From Desulfobacterales bacterium (GTDB lineage Bacteria > Desulfobacterota > Desulfobacteria > Desulfobacterales > UBA11574), in the NCBI GenBank assembly GCA_020345745.1, contig CP070768.1, positions 3,116,792-3,152,913 on the forward strand: a stretch of DNA of 36,122 nucleotides. The letters are read 5' to 3'. Under the pieces are notes generated by a model. That model ran no database searches, had not been told where the DNA came from, and was given only the letters and a program-made list of their open reading frames with translations. How positions within the stretch are numbered: position 1 is the stretch's first letter; every line of letters starts with the position of its first letter. Below are positions 8,013 to 15,738 of this stretch, piece by piece. Made by a program: the position numbers and the translations under genes.

Positions 8013-9725
8013 TTAATCTAGAAAAAGAGGTACGATCTTAAATTGTAAAACATCAACCAGCCCTTTGTCTGTAATCTTCAACTCCGGGATGACCGGAAGT
8101 GCTAAAAAGGAAAGGGTCATGAAGGGGTCAAGGAGTGGTGTACCGAATGCTTTGGTGACATCGAGCAGCTTGTCCAGCCGGTTACGCACGTCATGAATCG
8201 GGTCATAGGACATAAGACCGGCGATTGGAAGAGCAAGATCGGCTACGATCTTTTTGTCGCACGCGGCTGACAGACCTCCTCCCATTTTAACAATCGCGTG
8301 AACCGCTACGCGCATGTCTTCATCGGTTGTTCCAACAACGATGATGTTGTGCGAATCATGAGCCACGCTGGATGCAATGGCACCTTGTTTAAAACCAAAT
8401 CCCTTGACAAAACCTATTCCCATGTTGCCCGAGCCCGTGTGTCTCTCGATAACAGCAATTTTTAAAAGGTCACGAGAGGTATCGGCTATTGCCAGGCGTT
8501 TTGATATTGAAGCTTCTCTAATACATTGTCGGGTTAGGATCTGTCCGGGAATCACCTCTATGACTCTGATGTGCTTGGCGCTTGCCGGGATCGAGAAATG
8601 GACTTGTTCAGTGTTAACGGTCATGGATGGTGGCACCGGTAGAGATATTGATTTCTCGATTTGAGGCAACAATTTTCCCTTTTCAGCCACCAAGATACCC
8701 TTAAGATACACTTGCTCAATGAACAGCGTGTCAAGGTTAGAAAAAACGACCAGATCCGCAAATCTTCCTGGTGCAACGGCACCGACATGGTGGATGCCAA
8801 AGTATTCAGCAGGATTGATAGTTGCCATTTGGATGGCCATCACAGGATTAAGGCCTTGACGAAGGGCCTCGCGAATCATGCCATCGATGTGTCCTTTTTC
8901 CAGCAAATCATGGGGATGTCGATCGTCCGTACACCACATCATGCGGCGGGACGTCCGGTCATTGACAGCCGGAAGGAGGTCTTTTAAGTTTTGGGCACCG
9001 GTTCCCTCTCGAATCATGATGTGCATACCCGCCCTGAGTTTTTCTTGGGCTTCTTGCGCGGTGGTACATTCATGATCGCTTGACACCCCGGAGGCAATAT
9101 AGGCAAAAAGATCGGGTCCCGTGAGCCCGGGAGCATGGCCATCTACACGTTTCCGATGTGCTTTTGCAGTTTCGATCTTGTCCAGCACCTCGCGATTACC
9201 GTGAATGACGCCCGGGTAGTTCATCATTTCAGCCAGAGCCAGAATATTTGGATGGCTTATCAACGGCGCTAGATGATCTGCCGAAAGTTGTGCTCCAGAG
9301 GTTTCCATAGCAGTGGCAGGAACACATGAAGGCAATGTGAAATATATGTTAAGCGGCTGATTCTCGCTCGATCGAAGCATATACTCGATTCCCTCGATAC
9401 CGAGTACATTGGCGATTTCGTGAGGATCGGCCACAACGGTGGTGGTACCCAAAGGGGTGACAGCTCGAGCGAATTCGGTGATGCACATCATCGAGCTTTC
9501 GATATGTACGTGCGCATCGATGAAACCGGGTGCCACAAAACGATCACCAAGATCGATGATATTTTTAGCAGGATACGCTCCGATCCCGACGATATAACCA
9601 CTAGTGACGGCAATATGACCCGAGATGATTTCACCGGAAAAGACATTGACAATGCGTGCATTGGTTAACAGAAGGTCGACAGGTGTTTCACCTCGGGCGG
9701 ATTGAATGATGGTATTCAAGTCCAT
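8013..9725 (-). CDS. ade: Adenine deaminase
   Basis: Ade is an amidohydrolase that converts adenine to hypoxanthine plus ammonia. The protein has 570 aa, the normal size. It has the metal-binding PGFIDAHVHIESS motif (66-78, His72 and His74), TTTVVADPHEIANVLG, the VDGHAPGL region, SSDHECTT, and MWCTDDRHPHDL. The family-specific C-terminal domain contains DSHNIIVVGT and GGGLSAACD. It lies about 210 bases downstream of an MtaD-type deaminase on the same strand and could be cotranscribed with it. Adenine arises from nucleoside or nucleotide breakdown, so the enzyme would merge that flow with the hypoxanthine expected from the neighbouring deaminase/phosphorylase pair. The ATG has only a weak AAGAAA site. 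Confidence 0.95.
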   Translation of the reverse strand: MDLNTIIQSARGETPVDLLLTNARIVNVFSGEIISGHIAVTSGYIVGIGAYPAKNIIDLGDRFVAPGFIDAHVHIESSMMCITEFARAVTPLGTTTVVADPHEIANVLGIEGIEYMLRSSENQPLNIYFTLPSCVPATAMETSGAQLSADHLAPLISHPNILALAEMMNYPGVIHGNREVLDKIETAKAHRKRVDGHAPGLTGPDLFAYIASGVSSDHECTTAQEAQEKLRAGMHIMIREGTGAQNLKDLLPAVNDRTSRRMMWCTDDRHPHDLLEKGHIDGMIREALRQGLNPVMAIQMATINPAEYFGIHHVGAVAPGRFADLVVFSNLDTLFIEQVYLKGILVAEKGKLLPQIEKSISLPVPPSMTVNTEQVHFSIPASAKHIRVIEVIPGQILTRQCIREASISKRLAIADTSRDLLKIAVIERHTGSGNMGIGFVKGFGFKQGAIASSVAHDSHNIIVVGTTDEDMRVAVHAIVKMGGGLSAACDKKIVADLALPIAGLMSYDPIHDVRNRLDKLLDVTKAFGTPLLDPFMTLSFLALPVIPELKITDKGLVDVLQFKIVPLFLD

Positions 9726-9937
9726 TTTTTCTTTGCTTAGCCGAGCGTTTCAATTTTAAAAGTGAATCAAATATCTTTTGTTTTTAATGAATATTGTCAT
9801 TTTATATTATTAAAATTTGAAATCCTTTGGGATTGTCGATTGTACCGCAGCTACTGCGTCAGACGCCGTCCCGTATAGTTGACTAGAGCGGAACGACATC
9901 TTCCTTGCAGCTCCGGCAACATCGATCATTACTCAAT

Positions 9938-11248
9938 TTAGGTCTTTATCTCCTTGCCGAGTTTTACCATCCTTTCGAGTATATCTTCCAGATCTATGGT
10001 CATTAAGGTTCGATCTCTCATTAGGATTTTTCCTGCAACGATAACATCCCTTACATCCGAACCTTTCATTGAATAGACAATATGAGATATTGGGTTGTAC
10101 ATGGGGATAAGATGAGGTTTTTCCGTATCAATAATGATGAGATCAGCCGACTTGCCGATTTCGAGAGATCCAATTTTATCACCAAGACCGATGGCTTTGG
10201 CCCCATTAATGGTAGCCATTTTGAGTATCGATCGGGCATCCATGACAGTGGGATCAAGTGTTTTTACTTTGTGGAGTTTGGCCGTAAGATCCATTTCCTG
10301 AAACAGATCGAGATTGTTGTTGCTGGCACATCCGTCGGTACCGAGGCCCACAGTGACACCGGCCTTTAGTAAATCGACAACCGGAGCAGCTCCTGATGCA
10401 AGTTTCAAATTGCTTGATGGATTATGAGATACTTTCGCGCCATGTGTCGCAATGATGTCCATGTCACCGTCATCCACCCATATCGAATGAACCAGCAGCG
10501 TGTCCGGATCTAGAATGCCGATGTGATCAAGGTACTGAACAGGGGTAACCTGATGCTTGGATTGAATCTGGTCCCATTCAGATTGGGTTTCAGCGACGTG
10601 AATCTGAAAAAGCAGCCCTTTGGAAGATGCGACATCTTTTGATTTTTTTAATGTTTCAAAGGAGCAAGTATATGGGGAGTGACAAAATATGGATGGCGTT
10701 ATCAACGGAGAAACCCCCCACCATTTTTCCGTAAAAGCGAGGGCCACCTTGATATTCCCCGAAGGATTCGGCACCCCGGGTGCCGGAAAATCTATCACAC
10801 CCTGCCCTAAAACGGCACGCAGACCGGATGTATGAACGGATGATGCCACGTCATCCTCGAAGAAATATCCGTCACAGCAGGTGGTCGTTCCAGATCGAAT
10901 CATCTCGGCACAAGCTAAGGTGGTGCTCATTTTAACGGTGTCAGGGGTGATGTATTGCTTCTCGGAAGGGAAAATATAGTTATTCAACCAAACCTGTAAA
11001 AGAAGATCATCGGCAAGGCCCCTAAAGAGCGTCATGGCTCGATGTGTATGGGTATTTACAAGCCCGGGCATGATTATCCCTTGTCTGGCATTCATGGATT
11101 GTTTCGCTTTTGGCAAAGGCTCGTCAGCGGGTTTTGTCCCGACAAGGTCAATGATTCCGTCTTTTATCCCAACCCATCCATTTTTTATGATATCAAAGGC
11201 AGGGTTGACCGTAACAATGATTCCGTTATGAATAACCGTATCTAACAT
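9938..11248 (-). CDS. mtaD: 5-methylthioadenosine/S-adenosylhomocysteine deaminase, copy 1
   Basis: The 436-aa amidohydrolase deaminates MTA, SAH or related adenosine derivatives to the inosine form. Zinc ligands are visible: NTHTH (His67, His69), IHVAET (His217) and GTDGCASNN (Asp305). SPYTCS (191-196) and SHNPSSNLKLASG are also typical of MtaD. The frame is open to a TTG at 11284, but AAAAGG sits 6 bases before the ATG at 11248, which I take as the start; an adjacent ATG at 11251 is possible. It is divergent from a second MtaD gene with which it shares most motifs. It is placed ahead of ade on the same strand. Family members differ in preference among MTA, SAH, 5'-deoxyadenosine and adenosine, so the substrate is open. 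Confidence 0.9.
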   Translation of the reverse strand: MLDTVIHNGIIVTVNPAFDIIKNGWVGIKDGIIDLVGTKPADEPLPKAKQSMNARQGIIMPGLVNTHTHRAMTLFRGLADDLLLQVWLNNYIFPSEKQYITPDTVKMSTTLACAEMIRSGTTTCCDGYFFEDDVASSVHTSGLRAVLGQGVIDFPAPGVPNPSGNIKVALAFTEKWWGVSPLITPSIFCHSPYTCSFETLKKSKDVASSKGLLFQIHVAETQSEWDQIQSKHQVTPVQYLDHIGILDPDTLLVHSIWVDDGDMDIIATHGAKVSHNPSSNLKLASGAAPVVDLLKAGVTVGLGTDGCASNNNLDLFQEMDLTAKLHKVKTLDPTVMDARSILKMATINGAKAIGLGDKIGSLEIGKSADLIIIDTEKPHLIPMYNPISHIVYSMKGSDVRDVIVAGKILMRDRTLMTIDLEDILERMVKLGKEIKT

Positions 11249-11286
11249 CATTTTCCTTTTAAATTTTTTAACATTTGCTAGCAACG

Positions 11287-11315
11287 TTTATGCTCAATTG
11301 AGAATATATTGTCAA
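11287..11315 (-). promoter_or_regulatory. Sigma-70-like promoter for mtaD copy 1
   Basis: On the minus strand a perfect TTGACA (11315-11310) is followed by a 17-base spacer and CATAAA (11292-11287, four of six consensus positions). Transcription would begin near 11280, about 30 bases before the start codon. The spacer contains the palindrome CTCAATTGAG (11293-11302). Confidence 0.5.
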
Positions 11316-11321
11316 GAGAGG

Positions 11322-11350
11322 TTGACGAACAAAGTCCCTATATGTACAAC
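11322..11350 (+). promoter_or_regulatory. Sigma-70-like promoter for mtaD copy 2
   Basis: TTGACG (11322-11327), a 17-base spacer and TACAAC (11345-11350, four of six positions) precede the plus-strand mtaD by about 40 bases. It lies back to back with the minus-strand promoter, 7 bases away. A second CAATTGAG (11353-11360), also present in the other promoter's spacer, lies at the predicted start site. Confidence 0.4.
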
Positions 11351-11390
11351 CGCAATTGAGCGCAAACAAAAGATCGGTTCGGGAGATTGA

Positions 11391-12749
11391 ATGATGCAGG
11401 ATGTGGACATGATCATAAAAAATGGTACTGTTTTGACCATGGATTCGAAAAACTCGCTTTTTGAGAACGGTTTTTTATGCGTTAAGGGCGATACGATTGC
11501 CCACATTGGCGATCGGTTTATAGAACAATTTAACCCATTAAAAACCATTGATGCTAAGGGAGGTTTAATACTTCCCGGCTTAGTGAACGCCCATACTCAT
11601 GCTGCCATGAGTCTTTTCCGAGGTCTTGCCGATGATCTTCCTCTTATGGAATGGTTGAACGGTTATATTTTTCCGGTAGAAAGCCAAATGGATGCAGACT
11701 TTGTTTACGCAGGAACGCTTCTTGCCATAGCGGAAATGATCTTGTCTGGCACGACAACATTTTGCGATATGTACCTTTTTGAGGAAGAAGTGGCAAAGGC
11801 AGCTAAAAGAACCGGTATGAGGTGTTTGGTGGGAGAAGTCATCTATGATTTCCCCTCGCCAAATTATGGGCCTGTTGAAAATGCTATTGAATATTCGGAG
11901 GGGTTGATTCGTAAGTGGCGAGATGACCCCATCGTATCTATAGCTGTTGAGCCGCATTCGCCATATACCTGTAGCCCCAAGCTATTGACTATGGCCAATG
12001 AATTGGCCTTAAAATATGAAGTGCCACTTATTATTCATGTTGCAGAGACAAAAACCGAAGTTAATGAGATAATGGGAAAATACGGCAAAACGCCCATAGA
12101 GCATCTTGACTCACTTAAAATACTAGGGCCCCATTTAATTGCAGACCACTGCGTTTGTATTGAACCATCGGATATAACAACCATGGCCATACACGGTGTA
12201 AAGGTCGTGCACAATCCAGAAAGCAATATGAAGTTGGCGGCCGGTATCGCTCCAGTTCCCGAGATGCTTGCAGCAGGCTTGATCGTGGGGTTGGGAACGG
12301 ATGGGTGTGCATCCAATAACAACCTGGACCTTTTTATGGAAATGGACATGGCGGCAAAAATTCACAAGGTTCACTCCATGGATCCTACGGTTATGGATGC
12401 CTTTTCTGTATTGCAAATGGCGACCATTGGCGGTGCAACGGTATTAGGACTCGAAGATATCACGGGATCTTTGGAAGTCGGAAAAAAGGCGGATATTATT
12501 GTGATTGACACCTATCAACCCCACCTTGTTCCCATGTACAACCCGTTTTCTCATCTGGTTTACGCTGCAAACGGAAATGATGTCCGACACACTATTATTA
12601 ATGGTCGTTTGATTATGGAAGATCGCAGCTTACTGACCTTAGATCTGAATGAAGTCATAGCAAATGCCGAAGGAAAGGCGGTTAAGGTGAGGTCGTGGAT
12701 ATCGAATGGACCCCATATAAAAAATGAAAATGGGCAAACCCATGCATAA
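11391..12749 (+). CDS. mtaD: 5-methylthioadenosine/S-adenosylhomocysteine deaminase, copy 2
   Basis: This 452-aa amidohydrolase is a clear paralogue of the divergent gene next to it. Shared blocks include LFRGLADDL, HSPYTCS, IHVAET and GLGTDGCASNNNLDLF. Zinc ligands are NAHTH (His68, His70), IHVAET (His216) and GTDG (Asp304). The two proteins differ in the segments around residues 140-190 (VIYDFPSPNYG here, VIDFPAPGVPNPSG in copy 1) and in the residues before HSPYTC (VEP here, IFC in copy 1), which may mean different substrates. GGGAG lies 5 bases before the first of two adjacent ATG codons. The gene is convergent with the HU gene. Confidence 0.9.
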   Translation: MMQDVDMIIKNGTVLTMDSKNSLFENGFLCVKGDTIAHIGDRFIEQFNPLKTIDAKGGLILPGLVNAHTHAAMSLFRGLADDLPLMEWLNGYIFPVESQMDADFVYAGTLLAIAEMILSGTTTFCDMYLFEEEVAKAAKRTGMRCLVGEVIYDFPSPNYGPVENAIEYSEGLIRKWRDDPIVSIAVEPHSPYTCSPKLLTMANELALKYEVPLIIHVAETKTEVNEIMGKYGKTPIEHLDSLKILGPHLIADHCVCIEPSDITTMAIHGVKVVHNPESNMKLAAGIAPVPEMLAAGLIVGLGTDGCASNNNLDLFMEMDMAAKIHKVHSMDPTVMDAFSVLQMATIGGATVLGLEDITGSLEVGKKADIIVIDTYQPHLVPMYNPFSHLVYAANGNDVRHTIINGRLIMEDRSLLTLDLNEVIANAEGKAVKVRSWISNGPHIKNENGQTHA

Positions 12750-12794
12750 GGATTTGCCCTAAAGAAGACAATAAAGAAGGCTAAGCTTGCTTAG
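12732..12794. terminator. Possible bidirectional terminator between mtaD copy 2 and the HU gene
   Basis: Two hairpins lie in the 46-base convergent gap and at its edges. GGGCAAA (12732-12738) pairs with TTTGCCC (12753-12759) across the mtaD stop codon. CTAAGC (12781-12786) pairs with GCTTAG (12789-12794) just past the HU stop, followed on the minus strand by a T-rich run. Neither has a classic long U tract, so termination is plausible rather than certain. Confidence 0.4.
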
Positions 12795-12795
12795 T

Positions 12796-13059
12796 TTATT
12801 TAAGATTTTTTCCTGGTTTAAACGTAACCGTATTCTTGCCCTTGATCTTAATCTTTTCGCCTGTTTGTGGATTACGCCCCATTCGGGTTTTTCGATATAC
12901 TTTCCTGAATGTTCCAAACCCTACTAACGTTACCCTGCTGTTTCTTTTTTTGAGGCCTTTTGTAACACCATCAACAAATGATTCTAGCGCCGCCTTGGCT
13001 GCTACCTTTGATATTCCTGCATCCTTTGCCATTTTTTCGATTAAATCTGCTTTAGTCAT
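12796..13059 (-). CDS. hup: HU-family DNA-binding protein
   Basis: An 87-aa histone-like HU protein, normal length. The N-terminal helices MTKADLIEKMAKDAG and AAKAALESFVDGV and the beta-arm signature GFGTFRKVYRKTRMGRNP (47-64) followed by TGEKI identify the family. HU dimers bend and compact DNA without strong sequence preference. IHF is a sister family, but the arm sequence fits HU better. A strong AAGGGGGGA site precedes the ATG. The gene is probably monocistronic, with a possible hairpin just after its stop. Confidence 0.93.
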   Translation of the reverse strand: MTKADLIEKMAKDAGISKVAAKAALESFVDGVTKGLKKRNSRVTLVGFGTFRKVYRKTRMGRNPQTGEKIKIKGKNTVTFKPGKNLK

Positions 13060-13179
13060 AGGTCCCCCCTTGATTGTTTGAAATGAATGTAGAAATAAAT
13101 GCGGAATAAACCTTGTCTATTAAGGAGTTAATGTAACAAATTAAAAAAGTCAATAGATAAAAGCTCTTTATTTAAGAGT

Positions 13180-13554
13180 TTAGGCGAATATATCGTTGAA
13201 AACGGCCTTTCTCCAAGTGTCTTTTCTTAAACTTACGATCAATAATTGATTTGTTCTAGGACATTCACCATCTTCTTTAAGCGCTGCTGTCGTCTTTTTC
13301 GTTTCGCGTCGGTTTTGTTTTTCAAAGCGTTGAATGGCCTTTTCAAGTGCTTTTTTCATTCTCCCATATTCGGCCTTGCGTAAGAACTTTGCAACAAAAA
13401 GGCTAGTTTTTGCAGTTGCTGTCAAGGGTTTTATGTTCGGTCGGCCCTTGATCTTGGATAAAATTGAACATTTGTCAAAGATCTCTTTTAATAGCGGTGT
13501 TTGATTTGAATTTTTTTGTAAAGTTAGATATAAAATTAAAAATGAATTATCCAA
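13180..13554 (-). CDS. Hypothetical basic protein (uncertain gene)
   Basis: The frame is open for 124 codons from a TTG at 13554. The product is lysine/arginine rich and predicted helical in its second half (RMKKALEKAIQRFEKQNRRETKK). I do not recognise a family. There is no good ribosome binding site at the TTG. An internal ATG (RMKKAL) has GGGAG only one base upstream, which is too close. The 5' end is AT-rich like a spacer. It is divergent from the next gene with about 31 bases between starts. It may be a small real gene, a remnant, or a chance frame. Confidence 0.3.
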   Translation of the reverse strand: MDNSFLILYLTLQKNSNQTPLLKEIFDKCSILSKIKGRPNIKPLTATAKTSLFVAKFLRKAEYGRMKKALEKAIQRFEKQNRRETKKTTAALKEDGECPRTNQLLIVSLRKDTWRKAVFNDIFA

Positions 13555-13585
13555 TCAGGGCAAGCCGCGGGAAGGAATCAAGCGC

Positions 13586-14065
13586 GTGAACCAAAAAGAA
13601 ATAAAAGAAATTGTTGTAAACAAAGAGGACGCTGTTTTTTGGCTGGATGCTTTCGGGCGATGGCACAATAAACACGGTGCATTTGAACATAAAAAAATCA
13701 TCGACTACTTTCATTCTTCGATTCGAAAGGATGACGGCGGGTATCATCTTTTTCAAGTGCGCGACGATAGCACGATCGAAAAGGTTTATTTTAAATACGA
13801 AGATACGGCCTTGTTTGTTTTTGATCTCATCATAGAGAAGGATTCCGACGAGGTCCGTCTGATTTTGAATACTAAAGATGACATTCCACTGGACCCGGGG
13901 GCTCTATTTATTCAAAGTGAAAATCTGTATATGGAGTATGCCGGTGAGCGAATCAAATTTATCGATCGAACCATGCTGAAACTAACCAAGCGATTGACAC
14001 TCGATCAAAACGGATATCGCTTAAAATTGAGCAACAAAATCTATGATATTCCTGAACGCACATGA
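13586..14065 (+). CDS. Hypothetical protein, possibly DUF1285-like
   Basis: From a GTG with GGAAGGA about 9 bases upstream, the frame gives 159 aa. The layout is a short N-terminal segment, a WLDAFGRWHNKHGAFEHKKI block, a short IIDYFHSSIRKDDGGYHLFQ block, then strands ending in KVYFKYEDTALFVFDL. This is reminiscent of DUF1285 proteins, in which G-x-W, a helix and a V-E-D-x-P-F-x-x-x-D-like strand occur in that order. The match is by eye only. There is no signal peptide or membrane segment, and the protein is probably cytoplasmic. The function is unknown and the neighbours give no clear hint. Confidence 0.7.
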   Translation: MNQKEIKEIVVNKEDAVFWLDAFGRWHNKHGAFEHKKIIDYFHSSIRKDDGGYHLFQVRDDSTIEKVYFKYEDTALFVFDLIIEKDSDEVRLILNTKDDIPLDPGALFIQSENLYMEYAGERIKFIDRTMLKLTKRLTLDQNGYRLKLSNKIYDIPERT

Positions 14066-14670
14066 AAAAACCACCAATCAGCGCTGCCTAAATTTAACGT
14101 TGAATGTCCTGGCCGTAAGCCCCGGGCAATGCGTTTCCGAATATTGCAGTAACTTCAAAGGGTCGAATAGTCGATATGGCGACTGTCTGAGCTGCTTTTC
14201 CAACTCAATAGAGCAGTGGTCGGCGGTTGACCAAAATACCATATGCGCGGGTAGTATCTGGAATCGTAAAGACTGAATTGGTCGCAGAGAGGGCAGCTGG
14301 GAATTTCAAATCCGACTTCCAGTATCTAAGCGTTTGTATCTTCATTATTGTAATGAAATAAGGTCGGATAGTGCTTTTTAGCCATTCTTTTCCAGTGGTC
14401 AAAATTGCCTTTCGATCTTAGCATTACCTAGATTGAAATGAGATAGTTTCTAATATAATAACCTACTCCCTTTCATAGTATATATAAACTGTTTGCAAAT
14501 ATATTGAGCGTATTCCATAGAAATGGTGCTTTTCAACATCTGATATTTCTTGATCATCAAAGTCCGATATTTTTGCACATATCGTATAAGGACTGCTGTT
14601 AAGCCGATTAATTTTGGATGTTGCCACTCTTAAAGCGGAAAAAATAACCAGTCAGTAGTCAACACCAATA
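14066..14670. other. Gene-free stretch, possibly decayed coding sequence
   Basis: About 600 bases without a convincing gene. The first half (14066-14380) has fairly even base composition and several broken frames on both strands, such as a plus-strand frame reading TKIPYARVVSGIVKTELVAE that has no proper start, as expected of a decayed gene. I cannot name the ancestor. The second half (14400-14660) is AT-rich and looks like ordinary spacer. Confidence 0.4.
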
Positions 14671-14907
14671 TTACTGTTCTTTTAGCGTTTTTTCCATTTC
14701 ACTCATTCTATCTTCTTGTTTATTTTTCACGGATTGTGCTTTATCGATGGGAGTACGAATCCTGTTCACCACTTCCTTTGCGGTTTTATCAGTCATTTTT
14801 TCAATTCTCCCTTTCTCTGCCTCAGCTTCCTTATTATTGGAACAAGCGAAAAAAACTGCGCTGCCAAGAAGCACCGCAATAACAGAATACAACAGCATTT
14901 TTTTCAT
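14671..14907 (-). CDS. Small lipoprotein with coiled-coil tail
   Basis: A 78-aa protein with a short basic start (MKKMLLYS), a hydrophobic core to about residue 20 and a lipobox-like FFAC, giving Cys22 as the lipidated residue. The mature part (NNKEAEAEKGRIEKMTDKTA onward) is highly charged and helical, probably a short coiled coil. The start lies only 9 bases after the stop of the purine nucleoside phosphorylase gene, so the two form a probable operon. The function is unknown. Similar small helical lipoproteins are common in this phylum. Confidence 0.7.
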   Translation of the reverse strand: MKKMLLYSVIAVLLGSAVFFACSNNKEAEAEKGRIEKMTDKTAKEVVNRIRTPIDKAQSVKNKQEDRMSEMEKTLKEQ

Positions 14908-14916
14908 AACATCACC

Positions 14917-15738
14917 CTACATTTTTTCAATAACTGTTTTAATAATGGTTTCAAGTTTAGGTACTACTGCTTTGGCAACATCGATAATCTCTTCGACGCT
15001 AGCCGGCAAAGGGTTGTCGGGATCATGTGTATTCGTTATTGTGGAAAGGCCTAGCACCTTAATTCCAGCGTGTACGGCCACAATGACCTCTTGTATGGTT
15101 GAGAAGCCTACGGCATCCGCACCGATGGTCCTTAAAAAACGGATTTCTGCCGGTGTTTCGAGAGATGGGCCCTTGAGTCCTGCATAGACCCCTTTCTGCA
15201 ATGTTGAACCCATATCCTTACCGGCGATTTCAGCTGCTGTAATTAACACTTTATCATATGCTTCGATCATATCCGGGAACCTTAGCCCCCACCGGTCTTC
15301 ATTGGATCCGGCAAGGGGGTTTTCTCCCGTCAGATTAATATGGTCGGTAATAATCATAATATCGCCAGCCTTAAATTCCGGGTTAAGGCCGCCGGATGCG
15401 TTGGATAGGACAAGGGTCTTAACACCAAGTTCCTGCATGACCCTGATGGGAAAGGTCACTTCAAGTGGTGAGTATCCTTCATAAAGATGAAAACGCCCCT
15501 GCATGGCAACAACCTGCTTGTTTGCCATGTTACCAAATAGTAGTCTTCCTGTATGGCTTGCAACGGTCGATGTTGGAAAATGAGGAATATCTTCGTATTC
15601 AAACGATGCAGATAAGATCATTGAATCGGTACATTCTGCAAGCCCCGTGCCTGTCATAAGGCCTATTTCAGGAAATTTTTCTAGTCGGGTTTTTAAGAAC
15701 TCGACCGTTTCCAATACCGAGTGTCGATAATTGTTCAT
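14917..15738 (-). CDS. punA: Class I purine nucleoside phosphorylase, possibly a methylthioinosine phosphorylase
   Basis: The 273-aa protein is a trimeric-type (PunA/human PNP) phosphorylase that splits purine nucleosides with phosphate. Visible motifs are the phosphate site SHTG (61-64), GRFHLYEGY with His84, LSNASGGL with Asn113, KGPSLET with Glu194, and LSTITN with Asn236 (human Asn243). Asn236 favours 6-oxopurines such as hypoxanthine and guanine. Two substrate residues are unusual. Phe212 (GFST) replaces the usual Met. Val248 stands where PNPs carry the His (human His257) that holds the ribose 5'-OH; MTA phosphorylases have a hydrophobic residue there. I infer that the enzyme may accept 5'-methylthioinosine. 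It heads a two-gene unit with the small lipoprotein. Confidence 0.88.
   Translation of the reverse strand: MNNYRHSVLETVEFLKTRLEKFPEIGLMTGTGLAECTDSMILSASFEYEDIPHFPTSTVASHTGRLLFGNMANKQVVAMQGRFHLYEGYSPLEVTFPIRVMQELGVKTLVLSNASGGLNPEFKAGDIMIITDHINLTGENPLAGSNEDRWGLRFPDMIEAYDKVLITAAEIAGKDMGSTLQKGVYAGLKGPSLETPAEIRFLRTIGADAVGFSTIQEVIVAVHAGIKVLGLSTITNTHDPDNPLPASVEEIIDVAKAVVPKLETIIKTVIEKM

Noticed and set aside
11357-11370. TGAGCGCAAACAAA shared with 20590-20603 as a regulatory repeat
   Set aside because: One or two exact 14-mer matches are expected by chance in a window of this size, and the flanks do not match.
13060-13179. Promoter for the HU gene (TTGACT on the minus strand at 13153-13148)
   Set aside because: No -10 hexamer with more than three consensus matches lies at a 16-18 base spacing, so I did not list it.
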